Shown piece after piece: positions 54,639-64,000 of a stretch of DNA of 64,000 nucleotides. The notes beneath the pieces are model-generated. The model saw only the letters and a program-made list of their open reading frames with translations, did not search any database and was not told where the DNA came from. Origin of the DNA: Microbacterium cremeum (lineage in GTDB: Bacteria; Actinomycetota; Actinomycetes; Actinomycetales; Microbacteriaceae); contig NZ_CP063812.1 in the NCBI RefSeq assembly GCF_015277855.1, forward strand, positions 2,542,001-2,606,000, written 5' to 3'. Both the position numbers and the translations under genes were made by a program. Numbering within the stretch: position 1 is the first letter of the stretch; each line of letters starts with the position of its first letter.

Positions 54639-57600
54639 GGTCCGAACACCCACATCGCAGAACAACCTCCGCCTAAACCAACGCTGAAGCCAAGCCCCTC
54701 GCTCAAAGCACCGGTTCCGACGTCATTCCCGCGTGAGTATGACGCACCGATGGGACCCCAAGCCGCGGAACAGCCGACCTCCTGCTGGATTCCACTCGAC
54801 GGCCCATGAACATACGAGCCACCGACCGTGAGCGTAGCTGATGATTCGGGCCCAAAACCGATGCCAGCGATCAAGCCACCCTGGTAACCAAACTGGCCAC
54901 ACACCGCGAGGCAGCCGGTTAACGTGACGCTACCCACACTTCCGGGTCGAACTGAGAACAGCGGCCCGGCTGGCCTTCGCATCGGTGGGCTCGACGGTCG
55001 CGAGGATGGTGTGATCCCTCGCGGACTCTTTCCTATCCACAATCCGCCGTGTTCCTTGCGCAGGGCGGGATTGAGCTGATAGGTCGGGTCGTTCCAGTTC
55101 CTAGCGCCCAGCGAAGTGATCTTGTGCCCAGATCGAATCCACCGTTCGGCCGAGTCAGCGGTCAATTTCCCGGTCAGATCGTTCTTGTTGATGGGGTCCG
55201 TCGGCCAGACGTAGTCGTTGTCGACGCCACCTTCGACGGGGTCGACTTGCAGGAACCGGCCGAGGGCGGGCACGTAGAGGCGGGCACCCATCTCGACCAC
55301 GGCGGTTGATCCGACCGACTCGGCGGGTTTGAGTGCGCCCTGGTGCCAGCCGGTGTTGCCGTGCAGTTGACCTGCGTCATCGGCGGCGGTTGTGCCGATG
55401 GCGAGGGTGACCGGGTCGAGGGGTTGCCCGTACGGGTCCCACAACTGATTGGCACCGTTGCTGGTGCCGGTGCGGGTGAGGATGGTGTGTCCGAGCAGGC
55501 TCGGGATCGACAACACCGTCGGCCCGGTCCCGACCTTCGACCACGACACCCCACCGGGCAACCCGATCGTCCGGGTCATCGTGGATCCCACCACCTGCCC
55601 CCAGGCGGCATCCCCAGCCCCGGCATACAGGCACTTCGTGGTTACTGCGGGCGCGGCGCCGGCCGGGTCGACGGTGCGGGAGATGACCCGCCCGGTGACA
55701 TCCCGCACGATCACGACGGTCGACCCGTCGTCGTAAGTGGTGCTGATGTGCCGGTTCGCGGCGTCGTAGGTGAACTGCATGTCAGCCAGGCGGGTGATGT
55801 TGCCGCGGACGTCGTACTCGATGTCGGCGGCAGCGAGCCCGTCGCTGACCGTGTTCGCGCCCGCGACCGGGTCGGTGACGGTGCTGCCGGTGAGACGGTC
55901 CGCCCAGTCGTAGCAGTACTGGGTTGTCGTGGTGACCGGGGTGCCGCCGTCGCCCGGGGTATAGGTGTCGGTGACAGCGGCGCGGTTTCCCGACGCACCC
56001 GCGGCGGTGTTCACACCGCACCCACCAGTGCCGGCGAAACTGTAAGTCAACTCGTGCCCAGGGATGCTCGCGGTCACCAACCGGCCCGCCGCGTCGTACC
56101 CATACGTCGCCGCATGCGTGGTCGCGCCCCGGGTGAGGGTGTGCTGCACGATCCGGCCGGACTGCGACCTCGCGACGGTGTCAACCAACGCCTCTGCGCC
56201 GACGGTCCACTGCTGTCCCGTAGTCCGCAACGCCGCATCACGCGTCACCGCGGTCAACGCGACCGCGCCGCCGTACGACACCGACTGCAGCAACTGCTGT
56301 GCGTCGTACGTGACCGCGGCCAGCTCCACCCCGTTGAGCTTGGAGGAGATCACCTTCCCGTCCAGGTCATACCCGAACGACGCGGTCGAGGCGGACTGCC
56401 CGGGCGCCGCGGTGGTCACCGTCGCCACCCGGCCGGTGCCCGGCTCGTACGTGGTGGTTGTGACCGTTCCCCACGCGTCGGTGCTGGAGACGACCCGGCC
56501 CAGCAGATCTGTGACCGTGGTCACGGTGCTGCCGTCCGCGTTGGCCGGAGCGGCGCCGGTGAATGCTTCCACCTTCAGCCCGGCGGTGACCGGTGTGTGC
56601 TGGGTGGTGACGGTCTGGGTGGCCACGCCGGCGGGGCCGGCGATGCTCTGGCTGATGCTACGGCCGCGGGTGTCGTAGCTGGTGCATGACCATGCCGTGT
56701 CGCCCGATGTCTTCGTTCCGGCAACCCGACCCCACAGGTCGTACACGTACTCCGTGACGATGGCGCCTCCGGCGGCCGGCGTGGGGCCGGTGGTTGACTT
56801 CAGGCCACCGAACTGTTTCGTCCCGGCAGGCACACAACTCTGCCCCGCCGGCGCGGTTTCGAGGTCGCCGTAGTACGCGCTGGTGGCCGCAGCGGTCGTG
56901 GGGGCGCCGGGCGTGGTGCCGGCGGGCAGGGTGCGGGTGAGCCGCCGCAACCACCCCGCCCCACCGGGCTGCTCGAAACTCACCTTCGTCTTCAACGCCA
57001 ACCCGGACGGGTCGACCGTCGACTCCGTCGCCTGGCCCAGCCACGGGTGCTGATACCCGAACGACGCCGTCACGGCCGGAGCTGCCGCCCCGGTCACCGT
57101 GGTGCTGTCATCCGCGGTGGTGGTGGTGGTCAGACCGTAGTCGGGGCGCAGCGCGCTGCCGGGAACGACGGTGTATCCGGTGTCGGTGGACTTCTTCCAC
57201 GCCAGTTTGAGGGTTGCGCTGCTGGTGCCTTCGAAGTACTCCACTCGGATGCGGCGGGTGAGGTCGGCTGCGTCGACCTGGATCACGGGGCTCTGCGTGG
57301 CCGTCGGCGACTGCGGGATCCACCGGTCGATCTGGTTGGTGTCGTCCAGCCATACCCGCACCCCGTCGTCGCTGGTGACCTGCAACGTGTAGCTGCCCGG
57401 AGCGGGGAAGGTGAGAAGACCTGTCAACCGCAGCGACCAGTTGTCCGCCGGGACGGGAGCACCCGGAGAATCAGCCCACGTGGCGTCTATCCGGCCGTCG
57501 CTGGTGCCGATGCCGTGCGCGAACTTCACAGGCTTCCCTGACAGGGTGCGGTTGCTGTAGTAGGTGGCCTGCAGGCCTGCCAGGTTCGCATCGTAGGTCG

Positions 57601-60600
57601 TGGCGGTGTGGGCGGGCAGGATGCCACACCCCGGCGCCCCGGCCGGGTCGGGCACGGGGCGGCCATCGCCGCTGAAGCATGCCCCGGGGGCCGGGCCGTA
57701 CGCATCGGTGAGCCGGTCGGTCTGCGAGTCGTACACGCTCGTCGTGGTCGCCCCGGCGGAGGTGGTGGTGGCCAGCGGCAGATCTTTCTGCGGATGCCAG
57801 GCCTGCTCGCTCCACACGCCGAGCGGGCTGGTGGTGCGCACCTGACGCCACGCCGAGTCGTACGTGACAGTGGAGACAGCCCCCGACACCGCCGGGTTGC
57901 TGACGGTGGTGTATGCCAACTGCCCGCCCTGCGCCGGGGCGTAGGCATATTCCTTCTTCAGCCGGGCACCGTTCTCGGATCCGTCAGCGGCGGGAAGGGT
58001 GACGCTACTCACCCGCCCGTCGGCCGCGTACGCGATGTCGATGGTGGGAGGCGCGTACCCGGTGGGCTCGGGAAGGCTCAACAGGTAGTCGCTGGTGACC
58101 GAGTCCCGCACCGCAGTGAGCTGGTCGCCGGACCAACCGAACCACGTCCGCTCCCCGCCCGGGTCCTCGATCAGCCACAGCTTCCCGGCGGAGTAGTACA
58201 GCGACGTCATCTTGCCGAGATCAGCGCCCGAGTCGGGGTACTTGAGCTGGCACAGCATGCCGACCGGCGCCGGCTCATATGTCGGCGGCAGCGTGGGGCA
58301 TGCTGTCAGCGCCGCGTTCTGATACACCAACGCGATCTTGCGGTCATAGGTGGTCCCGTTCTTGGAGACCGGGTCAACGATCTCGGTGACGACACCTTTG
58401 CTGTAGATCAGCTGCGGGCCGGCCGGCTTCAGCCCATCCACGACCGGGGTGGCGGACTCGACGCGCCCGTTCCCATCGAACTGGTACACCGTGCCGTCCT
58501 CGTCGGTGAACACCACCCGACCGTTCCCATCGAGCGACACCACCCCGTACTCGCCCGCCGGGGCGGTGTACCCGCCAGTCGACGCGCGGGTATAGGTGTG
58601 CGTGCGGCCGGTGAGATCGGTCAGCACCACCGCGGACTGCTCACGGACGGCGGACACCCACGCCGACCCAGCCCCGGCGATCGGCGAGGACGAAGACCAT
58701 CCCTCAGGCAACACCTGCGGGGTGGTGAACAACCACTGTGTGGGGACGACCTTCGCCGGCTCGCTGTCGTTGACGTCGTCCACCATCAGCTCCAGATTCG
58801 CGGCGCCGACGCCCTCGAAATACTCCAAGTGAATCGGGACAGAATCGCCGGACAGGTTGACGTTCCCGCTCCACGTCGTCGTCGACCCATGCACCCACTT
58901 GTCGATCAGCTTCGACCCGTTCACCGACAGCACAACACCGTCGTCGTGACGCAGCCCGAACCGCCACCCGGTGGACTGGTGCGGCACCCTGATGAACCCC
59001 ACCCATTTGGCCATGAAGTAGTCGCTCGCGATGCCCGCTCCCGGAGACCCGGTGCCCCAGTTGAACCCGACGGTCTTGTCAGTGCGCACCTGAATCGGCT
59101 GCTTCCCGCTGAAGGTGTACCCAGCCGGGGTGGACGGCGGGTTTCCCAGACTGTCCAGACCGCTGTAATACCAACCCACCAGACCCTGATCAGCGCCCGC
59201 GACATGCTGGGAGTTGTAGCTGAACGACATCCCCATCGGCCCGCCCAGGGTACTGACCGTCGGCGACGAGTACGACAGGTTCACGTTTCCGTTCGCCAGG
59301 TTCACCGCCACCGGGCCCGCAGTGTCGAACGGCGAAGGACCGGTCGCGCCCAGTCGCAGATCGACCTTGATCTTCTTCGACCACGCCGGATTCGCGTTCT
59401 TGCTCAACCCATCCGATGGCTGCACCACCCACGCATACACGCCGCCGTCGCGCAGCACCCCCGCCGGCACCGTCCATCTGGCCTTCCCGTCGGAGCCAGC
59501 AGTCACCGGGCCCGACGTGTACACGGCCCCGGACTTCCCATCCATACCCGTGGCGATCTTGAACTCATACGTGATCGTCGCCCCAGCAGGATGATTGTCC
59601 GGATCAGTGACCGCATCCACCTGCAACGTCGGCGTCACCGTGGTCACCGTCGCCGGAAGCGGGTCCGACCCGGGCGTCGCGGTCTCCGCCGGAGGTGTCG
59701 GCGGCACCCGGTTGGTGGTGAACGACCACACCCCGCTCAACCGCTCCGTCGACTGACCCAGCCACCCATGATGCGCGTCACGGATCCGAACCCGCCAGTA
59801 ATACTTGGTCCCCGGCTGCAGCACACTCTCTGGGACTGTCGCAGTCGTCGCCGTGGTCCACCCGCCCGTCCACACCGGCGAGGACATGTTCGAGTTCGCC
59901 GACACCTCTACCAGGTAGTTCTTCACATCCGAGTGCGGCGACGACTCACTCCCGCTCCACCGCAGCACCGGGGTCAGCGACGCACCAGTCGACCCATTCC
60001 CCGGCGTCCCCGCTCCCGTCGTCAACGACACCGAAGGCCAACCCCAGTAGTCCACATACAACTCGGTCCGGACCCGCTTATGCGTGTAACTGCCCCCCTC
60101 CGAACCACGCGTGATGAAAGTCACCCCGGTGTCCCCCACCTTGAACCGGTTCACCAGATGCTGCGCCAACGCGGTGTCCCCATACCCCGCGGTCCACGCA
60201 TCCGCGCTGCCCAGATTGAAGTTCGCGATGTCGGTGCCCACACAGTTGTAACCCAAACAGGTCGCCCAGTTCACCCATTGCGGCTGCACACTCGTCGTCC
60301 CCAACCCGTCATACACATACCGCAACGACGCGTTGCCGATGAACTGCCCCGGCGCAGCACCGTACGGATACGAGGTCAACGCCCGCCAAAACACATTCGT
60401 GTTGTTCTGGCGTGTGTTCCCGGTATGCGACTGCCCGTCATACACCGCACCATCGGACTTGAACGACTTCACATACGACGCCCCCGTCGCCAGCGTCGGA
60501 TCCACGAACACCGGGAACACGCGATCCTCCGCGGCAAGCCACGCCGGATCAATCGCGAGCGTGTACCGCCAGGACCCATCCGCTGCCTGCGTGAGCGTGG

Positions 60601-61531
60601 GAGTCGGGTTGATCACCACATCGGAGGACTCCTCCTTCACTCCGGAGGAGTCCCACGCCACCGGCGTCGGAATCGCGACCACCGTCTCACCAGCGGCATC
60701 GTTGAGCAGCACCGCACCGGCCTCATCCAGCAGCGGGGTGAGCGTGCCCGGGTCGAGCACCCAACTCCACGACGCCTCCCCGGCGGGCAGTGTGTGCAGG
60801 ATCAGCGTCTCTTTGACCTGTGTCCGCTCGACCTCATACTCCAGGTCAACGCCCGGCCGAACATCCTCGTACACCACACCGTCACGCTCATCATCGGTCA
60901 GCTCCTCCGCATCCGCACCCTCGAACCCGACCGGGGTGAGCGTCACGTCGTAACCCTGGTGGGTGACCGCGACGAGATCAGCGTCGTCGGCGTTCGCGGC
61001 GAACGTCGGCTCGAGCGGGTGACCCGCTACCTCGAACCCGTCCCCGGTAGCAGTGACCTCGGTCGAGATCGGCACCCACCGGCCCTCATCGTTGAGGTAG
61101 TTCTCCGGCTCCGGCGAAACCCGGCGCACCACCGACCCATCCTCCCGGCGGAAGATCGTCCACTGCTCGCCGCGACGCACCACGGTCAAACCCTCAGTGT
61201 CAAGCTCCGACTCCGACGACACCGGAATTGGCACGGTCGTCAGATCCGCAGGCGGAAGGGCGACCGAGGCCGTGTCGGGCACATCGACCAGCACCGCGGT
61301 CGCCTCGTCGCCTTCCGGCTCCTCGCCGACCGCGACAGGCAGCCCCAGCAGGTCGACCTGATCACCGTTCAACTCACCGCCATCCGGCACCGGCACCGCC
61401 TCCAGCGGCCGAAACTCGGCCACCACCCACCGCCCCGCGAGAACATCCCCCAACGCAGGCGACACCGGACTCACCACCAGCACCACCGTCAACAACACCG
61501 AAACGACAGCAGACCGGCCCAGTCGCGACAT
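54635..61531 (-). CDS. Giant secreted RHS/YD-repeat protein with two PA14 domains, putative polymorphic toxin
   Basis: A 2298-residue exported protein. Signal peptide at 1-28 ([19 protein letters not shown], cleavage near ALG), a long beta-rich N-terminal region with a DNRLRE-like part (about 350-500), Fn3-like repeats (about 510-680; [15 protein letters not shown]), PA14 domain 1 (about 784-920; [16 protein letters not shown]), PA14 domain 2 (about 1314-1447; [15 protein letters not shown]), YD repeats (about 1600-2010; [12 protein letters not shown]), RHS core (about 2074-2124; [20 protein letters not shown], ending [10 protein letters not shown]) and a 175-residue tip. ATG 61531 has AAAGGGA before it. 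Family members form a hollow shell around a C-terminal toxin. The long antisense frame across the gene is a shadow. Confidence 0.88.
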   Translation of the reverse strand: MSRLGRSAVVSVLLTVVLVVSPVSPALGDVLAGRWVVAEFRPLEAVPVPDGGELNGDQVDLLGLPVAVGEEPEGDEATAVLVDVPDTASVALPPADLTTVPIPVSSESELDTEGLTVVRRGEQWTIFRREDGSVVRRVSPEPENYLNDEGRWVPISTEVTATGDGFEVAGHPLEPTFAANADDADLVAVTHQGYDVTLTPVGFEGADAEELTDDERDGVVYEDVRPGVDLEYEVERTQVKETLILHTLPAGEASWSWVLDPGTLTPLLDEAGAVLLNDAAGETVVAIPTPVAWDSSGVKEESSDVVINPTPTLTQAADGSWRYTLAIDPAWLAAEDRVFPVFVDPTLATGASYVKSFKSDGAVYDGQSHTGNTRQNNTNVFWRALTSYPYGAAPGQFIGNASLRYVYDGLGTTSVQPQWVNWATCLGYNCVGTDIANFNLGSADAWTAGYGDTALAQHLVNRFKVGDTGVTFITRGSEGGSYTHKRVRTELYVDYWGWPSVSLTTGAGTPGNGSTGASLTPVLRWSGSESSPHSDVKNYLVEVSANSNMSSPVWTGGWTTATTATVPESVLQPGTKYYWRVRIRDAHHGWLGQSTERLSGVWSFTTNRVPPTPPAETATPGSDPLPATVTTVTPTLQVDAVTDPDNHPAGATITYEFKIATGMDGKSGAVYTSGPVTAGSDGKARWTVPAGVLRDGGVYAWVVQPSDGLSKNANPAWSKKIKVDLRLGATGPSPFDTAGPVAVNLANGNVNLSYSSPTVSTLGGPMGMSFSYNSQHVAGADQGLVGWYYSGLDSLGNPPSTPAGYTFSGKQPIQVRTDKTVGFNWGTGSPGAGIASDYFMAKWVGFIRVPHQSTGWRFGLRHDDGVVLSVNGSKLIDKWVHGSTTTWSGNVNLSGDSVPIHLEYFEGVGAANLELMVDDVNDSEPAKVVPTQWLFTTPQVLPEGWSSSSPIAGAGSAWVSAVREQSAVVLTDLTGRTHTYTRASTGGYTAPAGEYGVVSLDGNGRVVFTDEDGTVYQFDGNGRVESATPVVDGLKPAGPQLIYSKGVVTEIVDPVSKNGTTYDRKIALVYQNAALTACPTLPPTYEPAPVGMLCQLKYPDSGADLGKMTSLYYSAGKLWLIEDPGGERTWFGWSGDQLTAVRDSVTSDYLLSLPEPTGYAPPTIDIAYAADGRVSSVTLPAADGSENGARLKKEYAYAPAQGGQLAYTTVSNPAVSGAVSTVTYDSAWRQVRTTSPLGVWSEQAWHPQKDLPLATTTSAGATTTSVYDSQTDRLTDAYGPAPGACFSGDGRPVPDPAGAPGCGILPAHTATTYDANLAGLQATYYSNRTLSGKPVKFAHGIGTSDGRIDATWADSPGAPVPADNWSLRLTGLLTFPAPGSYTLQVTSDDGVRVWLDDTNQIDRWIPQSPTATQSPVIQVDAADLTRRIRVEYFEGTSSATLKLAWKKSTDTGYTVVPGSALRPDYGLTTTTTADDSTTVTGAAAPAVTASFGYQHPWLGQATESTVDPSGLALKTKVSFEQPGGAGWLRRLTRTLPAGTTPGAPTTAAATSAYYGDLETAPAGQSCVPAGTKQFGGLKSTTGPTPAAGGAIVTEYVYDLWGRVAGTKTSGDTAWSCTSYDTRGRSISQSIAGPAGVATQTVTTQHTPVTAGLKVEAFTGAAPANADGSTVTTVTDLLGRVVSSTDAWGTVTTTTYEPGTGRVATVTTAAPGQSASTASFGYDLDGKVISSKLNGVELAAVTYDAQQLLQSVSYGGAVALTAVTRDAALRTTGQQWTVGAEALVDTVARSQSGRIVQHTLTRGATTHAATYGYDAAGRLVTASIPGHELTYSFAGTGGCGVNTAAGASGNRAAVTDTYTPGDGGTPVTTTTQYCYDWADRLTGSTVTDPVAGANTVSDGLAAADIEYDVRGNITRLADMQFTYDAANRHISTTYDDGSTVVIVRDVTGRVISRTVDPAGAAPAVTTKCLYAGAGDAAWGQVVGSTMTRTIGLPGGVSWSKVGTGPTVLSIPSLLGHTILTRTGTSNGANQLWDPYGQPLDPVTLAIGTTAADDAGQLHGNTGWHQGALKPAESVGSTAVVEMGARLYVPALGRFLQVDPVEGGVDNDYVWPTDPINKNDLTGKLTADSAERWIRSGHKITSLGARNWNDPTYQLNPALRKEHGGLWIGKSPRGITPSSRPSSPPMRRPAGPLFSVRPGSVGSVTLTGCLAVCGQFGYQGGLIAGIGFGPESSATLTVGGSYVHGPSSGIQQEVGCSAAWGPIGASYSRGNDVGTGALSEGLGFSVGLGGGCSAMWVFGP

Positions 61532-61834
61532 ATGAATCCCTTTGCATGAGCGAACGGACCCGGTTGGCGCGGTCGCTAGCGATGAGATTAGAGTCGCCGC
61601 CGGCGTTGGACGATCACGAGTCGATAACGAAAGCCAGAGCCTCACTCCGAGACTCGCGCGTCGTTGCAGACCATGACGATCGTCCCGGACTCGTCGCGTC
61701 GACCTGGGGTGCGGATCGGGACCACGCGCTCCGGAACAGCGACGCGGAATGCGTCCGCTCGTGTGAAACGATAGGGATCCGGCCGGACGCCACCGCGCGC
61801 CCGGCTCGACGCCGCACGATGGAGAGGGGATCCC
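61532..61834. other. Divergent intergenic region
   Basis: About 300 bases between the starts of the RHS gene and the next plus-strand gene, so it must hold both promoters. A ribosome site AAAGGG lies before the RHS start and GGAGAGGGGA before the other. I see no operator palindrome, repeat or RNA gene. A junction between island and chromosome is expected here but is not visible. Confidence 0.5.
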
Positions 61835-63259
61835 GTGACCGCCCACCCCGCCTGGACGCCGGCATCCCGTCCCGGGATCATCCCGCTCCATCCGCTCGGG
61901 TTCGGCACGATCCTGGGGCGCTCGTTCTCGGCGCTGCGGCAGAACCCCCGCGTGCTGCTCGGCTTCGCGCTGATCGTCCAGACGCTCGCGTACATCGTGG
62001 TGCTGGCCGGCATCCTCGCCGTGGCGTGGGCGACGTTCTCGCGGCTCGACACGCTGCGTCCGGGAACCGAGGAATACGACACCGTGATGGCGGGGTCGAT
62101 CGCGCTCGTCGCGGTCACCGGCATCGTGCTGTCGCTCGCCGCCGGCGCGCTGAGCGTCATCGTGCAGGGCATCGTCGTCGTCGAGGTGACCCACGCGGCG
62201 GTCGCCGAGAAGCTGTCCCTCGGTGCGCTGTGGCGACAGATCAAGCCGATCGTGTGGCGCCTGATCGGCTACTCGCTGCTCGTCATCCTCGCCGTCCTCG
62301 CGCTCGTGGTGCTCGTCGTGGCGGGCGTGATCGCCGTCGCGGTCCTCGCGCCGCCGGTCGCGATCCTGCTCACGGTGTTCCTCTTCATCGCGGCGGTCCC
62401 GCTCACCTGGTGGCTCATGATCAAGCTGCTGCTCGTGCCGGCAGCGATCATCGTCGAGCACGCCACGATCCTGCAGGCGCTATCGCGCTCGTGGACGCTC
62501 ACGCGCGGCAGGTTCTGGCCGGCACTGGGCATCATCCTGGTCATCGGCGTCATCTTCGCGACCGTGGCCCAGGTCGTGAGCATCCCCTTCTCGTTCCTGT
62601 CGGTCGGGCTCACCACGATCATCGCCCCGACGGGCGATCCCGAGCCGAGCGCGATCATCGGACTGATCGTGACGGCACTGCTCACGCAGGCGCTGACCCT
62701 CCTGCTGCAGTCGGTCGCCGTGGTCGTGCAGGCCACCGCGACCGCGATCATCTACATCGACTGCCGCATGCGCCGTGAGGGGCTCGATCTCGACCTGCTC
62801 GCGTACGTGGAGCGACGGGATGCCGGGGCCACGGGCCTCGCGGACCCCTATCGCGAGCACATCGGCCGTGCGGTCGCCCCCCGAGGATGGGCCGGTGCCT
62901 ACGGCGCGCCCGCCTACGGCGCGCCCGCCTACGGCGCGCCGGGCGCCTATCCGGGCGCACCGCCGCCCTCCCCCGCCGCGTACCCGGCGCAGCCGTATGC
63001 CGCGCCGCCATCGTATCCGGCGCAGGCGCCGTTCCCGGCGCAGCCCGCGTACGCCGCGCCGCCGCACTCCCCGTCGCCTCAGGCGCCTGCGGCGCCGGCA
63101 TCGCACGCCCCGCAGTCGCCCGTCGCGCCCGCGCAGCCCGCATCGCCTGACGAGGGCGTGCCGCAGACGGATGCCTCTGCCGAAGCTCCGCCGGCGCCGA
63201 CCAGGTGGACCGCGCCCGGCGCCTCGCCGGGCGACGACCGAGAGGCGCCGTGGGCTTGA
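61835..63259 (+). CDS. Membrane protein with glycerophosphodiesterase-type membrane domain and Pro/Ala-rich tail
   Basis: A 474-residue protein. About six membrane helices in residues 25-310 ([38 protein letters not shown], others) resemble the GPDPase membrane domain ([20 protein letters not shown]). The C-terminal third (about 330-474) is a low-complexity Pro/Ala/Tyr region with [14 protein letters not shown] repeats, probably disordered. GTG 61835 has GGAGAGGGGA upstream. It is the first gene of a run with DUF4129 and a probable DUF4350 gene. Confidence 0.78.
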   Translation: MTAHPAWTPASRPGIIPLHPLGFGTILGRSFSALRQNPRVLLGFALIVQTLAYIVVLAGILAVAWATFSRLDTLRPGTEEYDTVMAGSIALVAVTGIVLSLAAGALSVIVQGIVVVEVTHAAVAEKLSLGALWRQIKPIVWRLIGYSLLVILAVLALVVLVVAGVIAVAVLAPPVAILLTVFLFIAAVPLTWWLMIKLLLVPAAIIVEHATILQALSRSWTLTRGRFWPALGIILVIGVIFATVAQVVSIPFSFLSVGLTTIIAPTGDPEPSAIIGLIVTALLTQALTLLLQSVAVVVQATATAIIYIDCRMRREGLDLDLLAYVERRDAGATGLADPYREHIGRAVAPRGWAGAYGAPAYGAPAYGAPGAYPGAPPPSPAAYPAQPYAAPPSYPAQAPFPAQPAYAAPPHSPSPQAPAAPASHAPQSPVAPAQPASPDEGVPQTDASAEAPPAPTRWTAPGASPGDDREAPWA

Positions 63260-63933
63260 TGCTCGCCTTCCCGGCGCTCGGGCGCGCCGCCGACGCCGTC
63301 CCTCCGCTGACTCCGGACGGCGACGAGGCACGGGAGTGGGCGGAGCAGGAGCTGTCGGACCCCGCGTACGACATCGCCGAGCCCACGCCGTTCGACCGCA
63401 TCGCGCGAGCCATCGGTGACTTCTTCGCGACCCTGTTCAACCCCGACATCTCGGGCGCGTGGGGGTCGACGTTCGCCCTCGTCGCCGCGATCGTCGTGGT
63501 CGTGGTGATCGTCGCGGCCTTCCTCATCTGGGGAATGCCGCGGGCGTCGCGACGCGCCGCCGCCCCGGCATCCGTCCTGTTCGGCGAGGCCGAGCAGCGG
63601 TCGGCGGCCCAGTTGCGCGCCGAGGCCGACACGCATGCGCGCGCCGCCGAGTGGCACGCCGCGATCGTGCTGCGCTTCCGCGCGCTCGCTCGAGGGTGCG
63701 CCGAGCGGGGCGTGGTCGACCCGCCGCCCGGCGCCACGGTCCATGCGTTCGCCCGCGCGGCGGCGCGGGTGTTCCCGGCGCTGGGCGACCGCGTCGAGCA
63801 GGCGGCGACCGTATTCGACGACGTGAGGTATCTGCGCCGGCCCGGAACGGCCGAACTGTACGCGATCGTCGCGTCGGTCGACGACGCCGTCGCGGCGGCG
63901 CGGCCGGTCGTGCGCGAGGAGGTCCCGGCGTGA
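63259..63933 (+). CDS. DUF4129 domain protein
   Basis: A protein of about 224 residues with one membrane helix (FALVAAIVVVVVIVAAFL) and a cytoplasmic DUF4129 domain (ARAAEWHAAIVLRFRALARG, then VFDDVRYLRRPGTAE). The family lies with MoxR, DUF58 and DUF4350 genes and may belong to a membrane-associated chaperone or transglutaminase-like system. The ATG at 63259 overlaps the upstream stop (TGATG); an in-frame GTG at 63250 is an alternative. The next gene overlaps its stop (GTGA). Confidence 0.8.
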   Translation: MLAFPALGRAADAVPPLTPDGDEAREWAEQELSDPAYDIAEPTPFDRIARAIGDFFATLFNPDISGAWGSTFALVAAIVVVVVIVAAFLIWGMPRASRRAAAPASVLFGEAEQRSAAQLRAEADTHARAAEWHAAIVLRFRALARGCAERGVVDPPPGATVHAFARAAARVFPALGDRVEQAATVFDDVRYLRRPGTAELYAIVASVDDAVAAARPVVREEVPA

Positions 63934-64000
63934 GGGTCGGAGGCACGGCGGCGCAGATTCCGGCCGGCACGCCGCTCGAGCAGGCGACGGGCCGACGCAG
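63930..64000 (+). CDS. Start of a probable DUF4350 gene, cut by the window end
   Basis: GTG 63930 overlaps the DUF4129 stop and opens a frame (RVGGTAAQIPAGTPLEQATG) that runs out of the window. Too short to identify by itself; DUF4350 is expected from the conserved gene order. Confidence 0.5.
   Translation, partial: MRVGGTAAQIPAGTPLEQATGRR

Noticed and set aside
57608..61549. 1313-codon open frame antisense to the RHS gene
   Set aside because: It mirrors the codon bias of the RHS gene, is Arg/His/Gly-rich with no domain, and the opposite strand has clear RHS and PA14 motifs.

Overview
The window reads as chromosome of a high-GC actinobacterium of the family Microbacteriaceae, most likely Microbacterium or a close relative. 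I base this on the roughly 70% GC, frequent GTG and TTG starts, WhiB1, Kgd, PdtaS, MtrAB-LpqB, a SigR/RsrA pair, GuaB1 and Rv3235-type genes, and a very high density of the word GGATGCC/GGCATCC. No rRNA, tRNA or CRISPR array was found.

Region by region. 1-9 kb: end of a DUF2332 gene (frameshifted), metX, a Nudix hydrolase (frameshifted), a thiamine-binding-type protein, a GT87 membrane glycosyltransferase, NAD(P)H-hydrate dehydratase, an OYE-type flavin reductase and two CNNM/CorC-like membrane proteins. 9-10.8 kb: an AbiEi/DUF559-like gene flanked on both sides by arrays of a GGCGCC-rich palindromic repeat. 10.8-24.5 kb: housekeeping block with guaB1, kgd, glpD, an AGPS-like FAD oxidase, a lipid kinase, rsrA-sigR divergent from aroA, rsgA and bcp. 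24.8-35.6 kb: a small membrane protein, whiB1, pdtaS, a CpaE-like ATPase with a SAF protein, a BldC-like regulator, conserved small genes, an aminotransferase and secA. 35.7-46.4 kb: accessory genes lying between secA and hpf: a lipoprotein, a padR-ABC-FtsX operon followed by an operator and a 34-codon ORF, a DEAD-box helicase between repeat blocks, a coiled-coil protein, a secreted protein and an amidohydrolase. 46.5-52.2 kb: hpf, comF, lpqB, mtrB, mtrA, the classical actinobacterial cell-envelope signalling cluster.

52.3-61.5 kb is a mobile or horizontally acquired island next to mtrA. It holds the 3' part of a group II intron (decayed maturase plus intact-looking domains V and VI) sitting inside a truncated IS3-family transposase gene, then a small four-helix membrane protein gene that overlaps by 4 bases a giant secreted RHS/YD-repeat protein of 2298 residues. 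The giant protein has two PA14 domains, an RHS core and a variable Gly/Cys-rich C-terminal tip. I read the pair as a polymorphic toxin with a membrane immunity protein. From 61.8 kb the chromosome resumes with a membrane-domain protein, DUF4129 and the start of a probable DUF4350 gene.

Regulation visible in the sequence: many genes have a TANNNT-type -10 element about six bases before the start codon and so look leaderless; a SigR-type promoter for sigR lies inside the first codons of aroA; palindromic operators precede padR and the 34-codon ORF; terminators are commonly built on GACGGATGCC stems.
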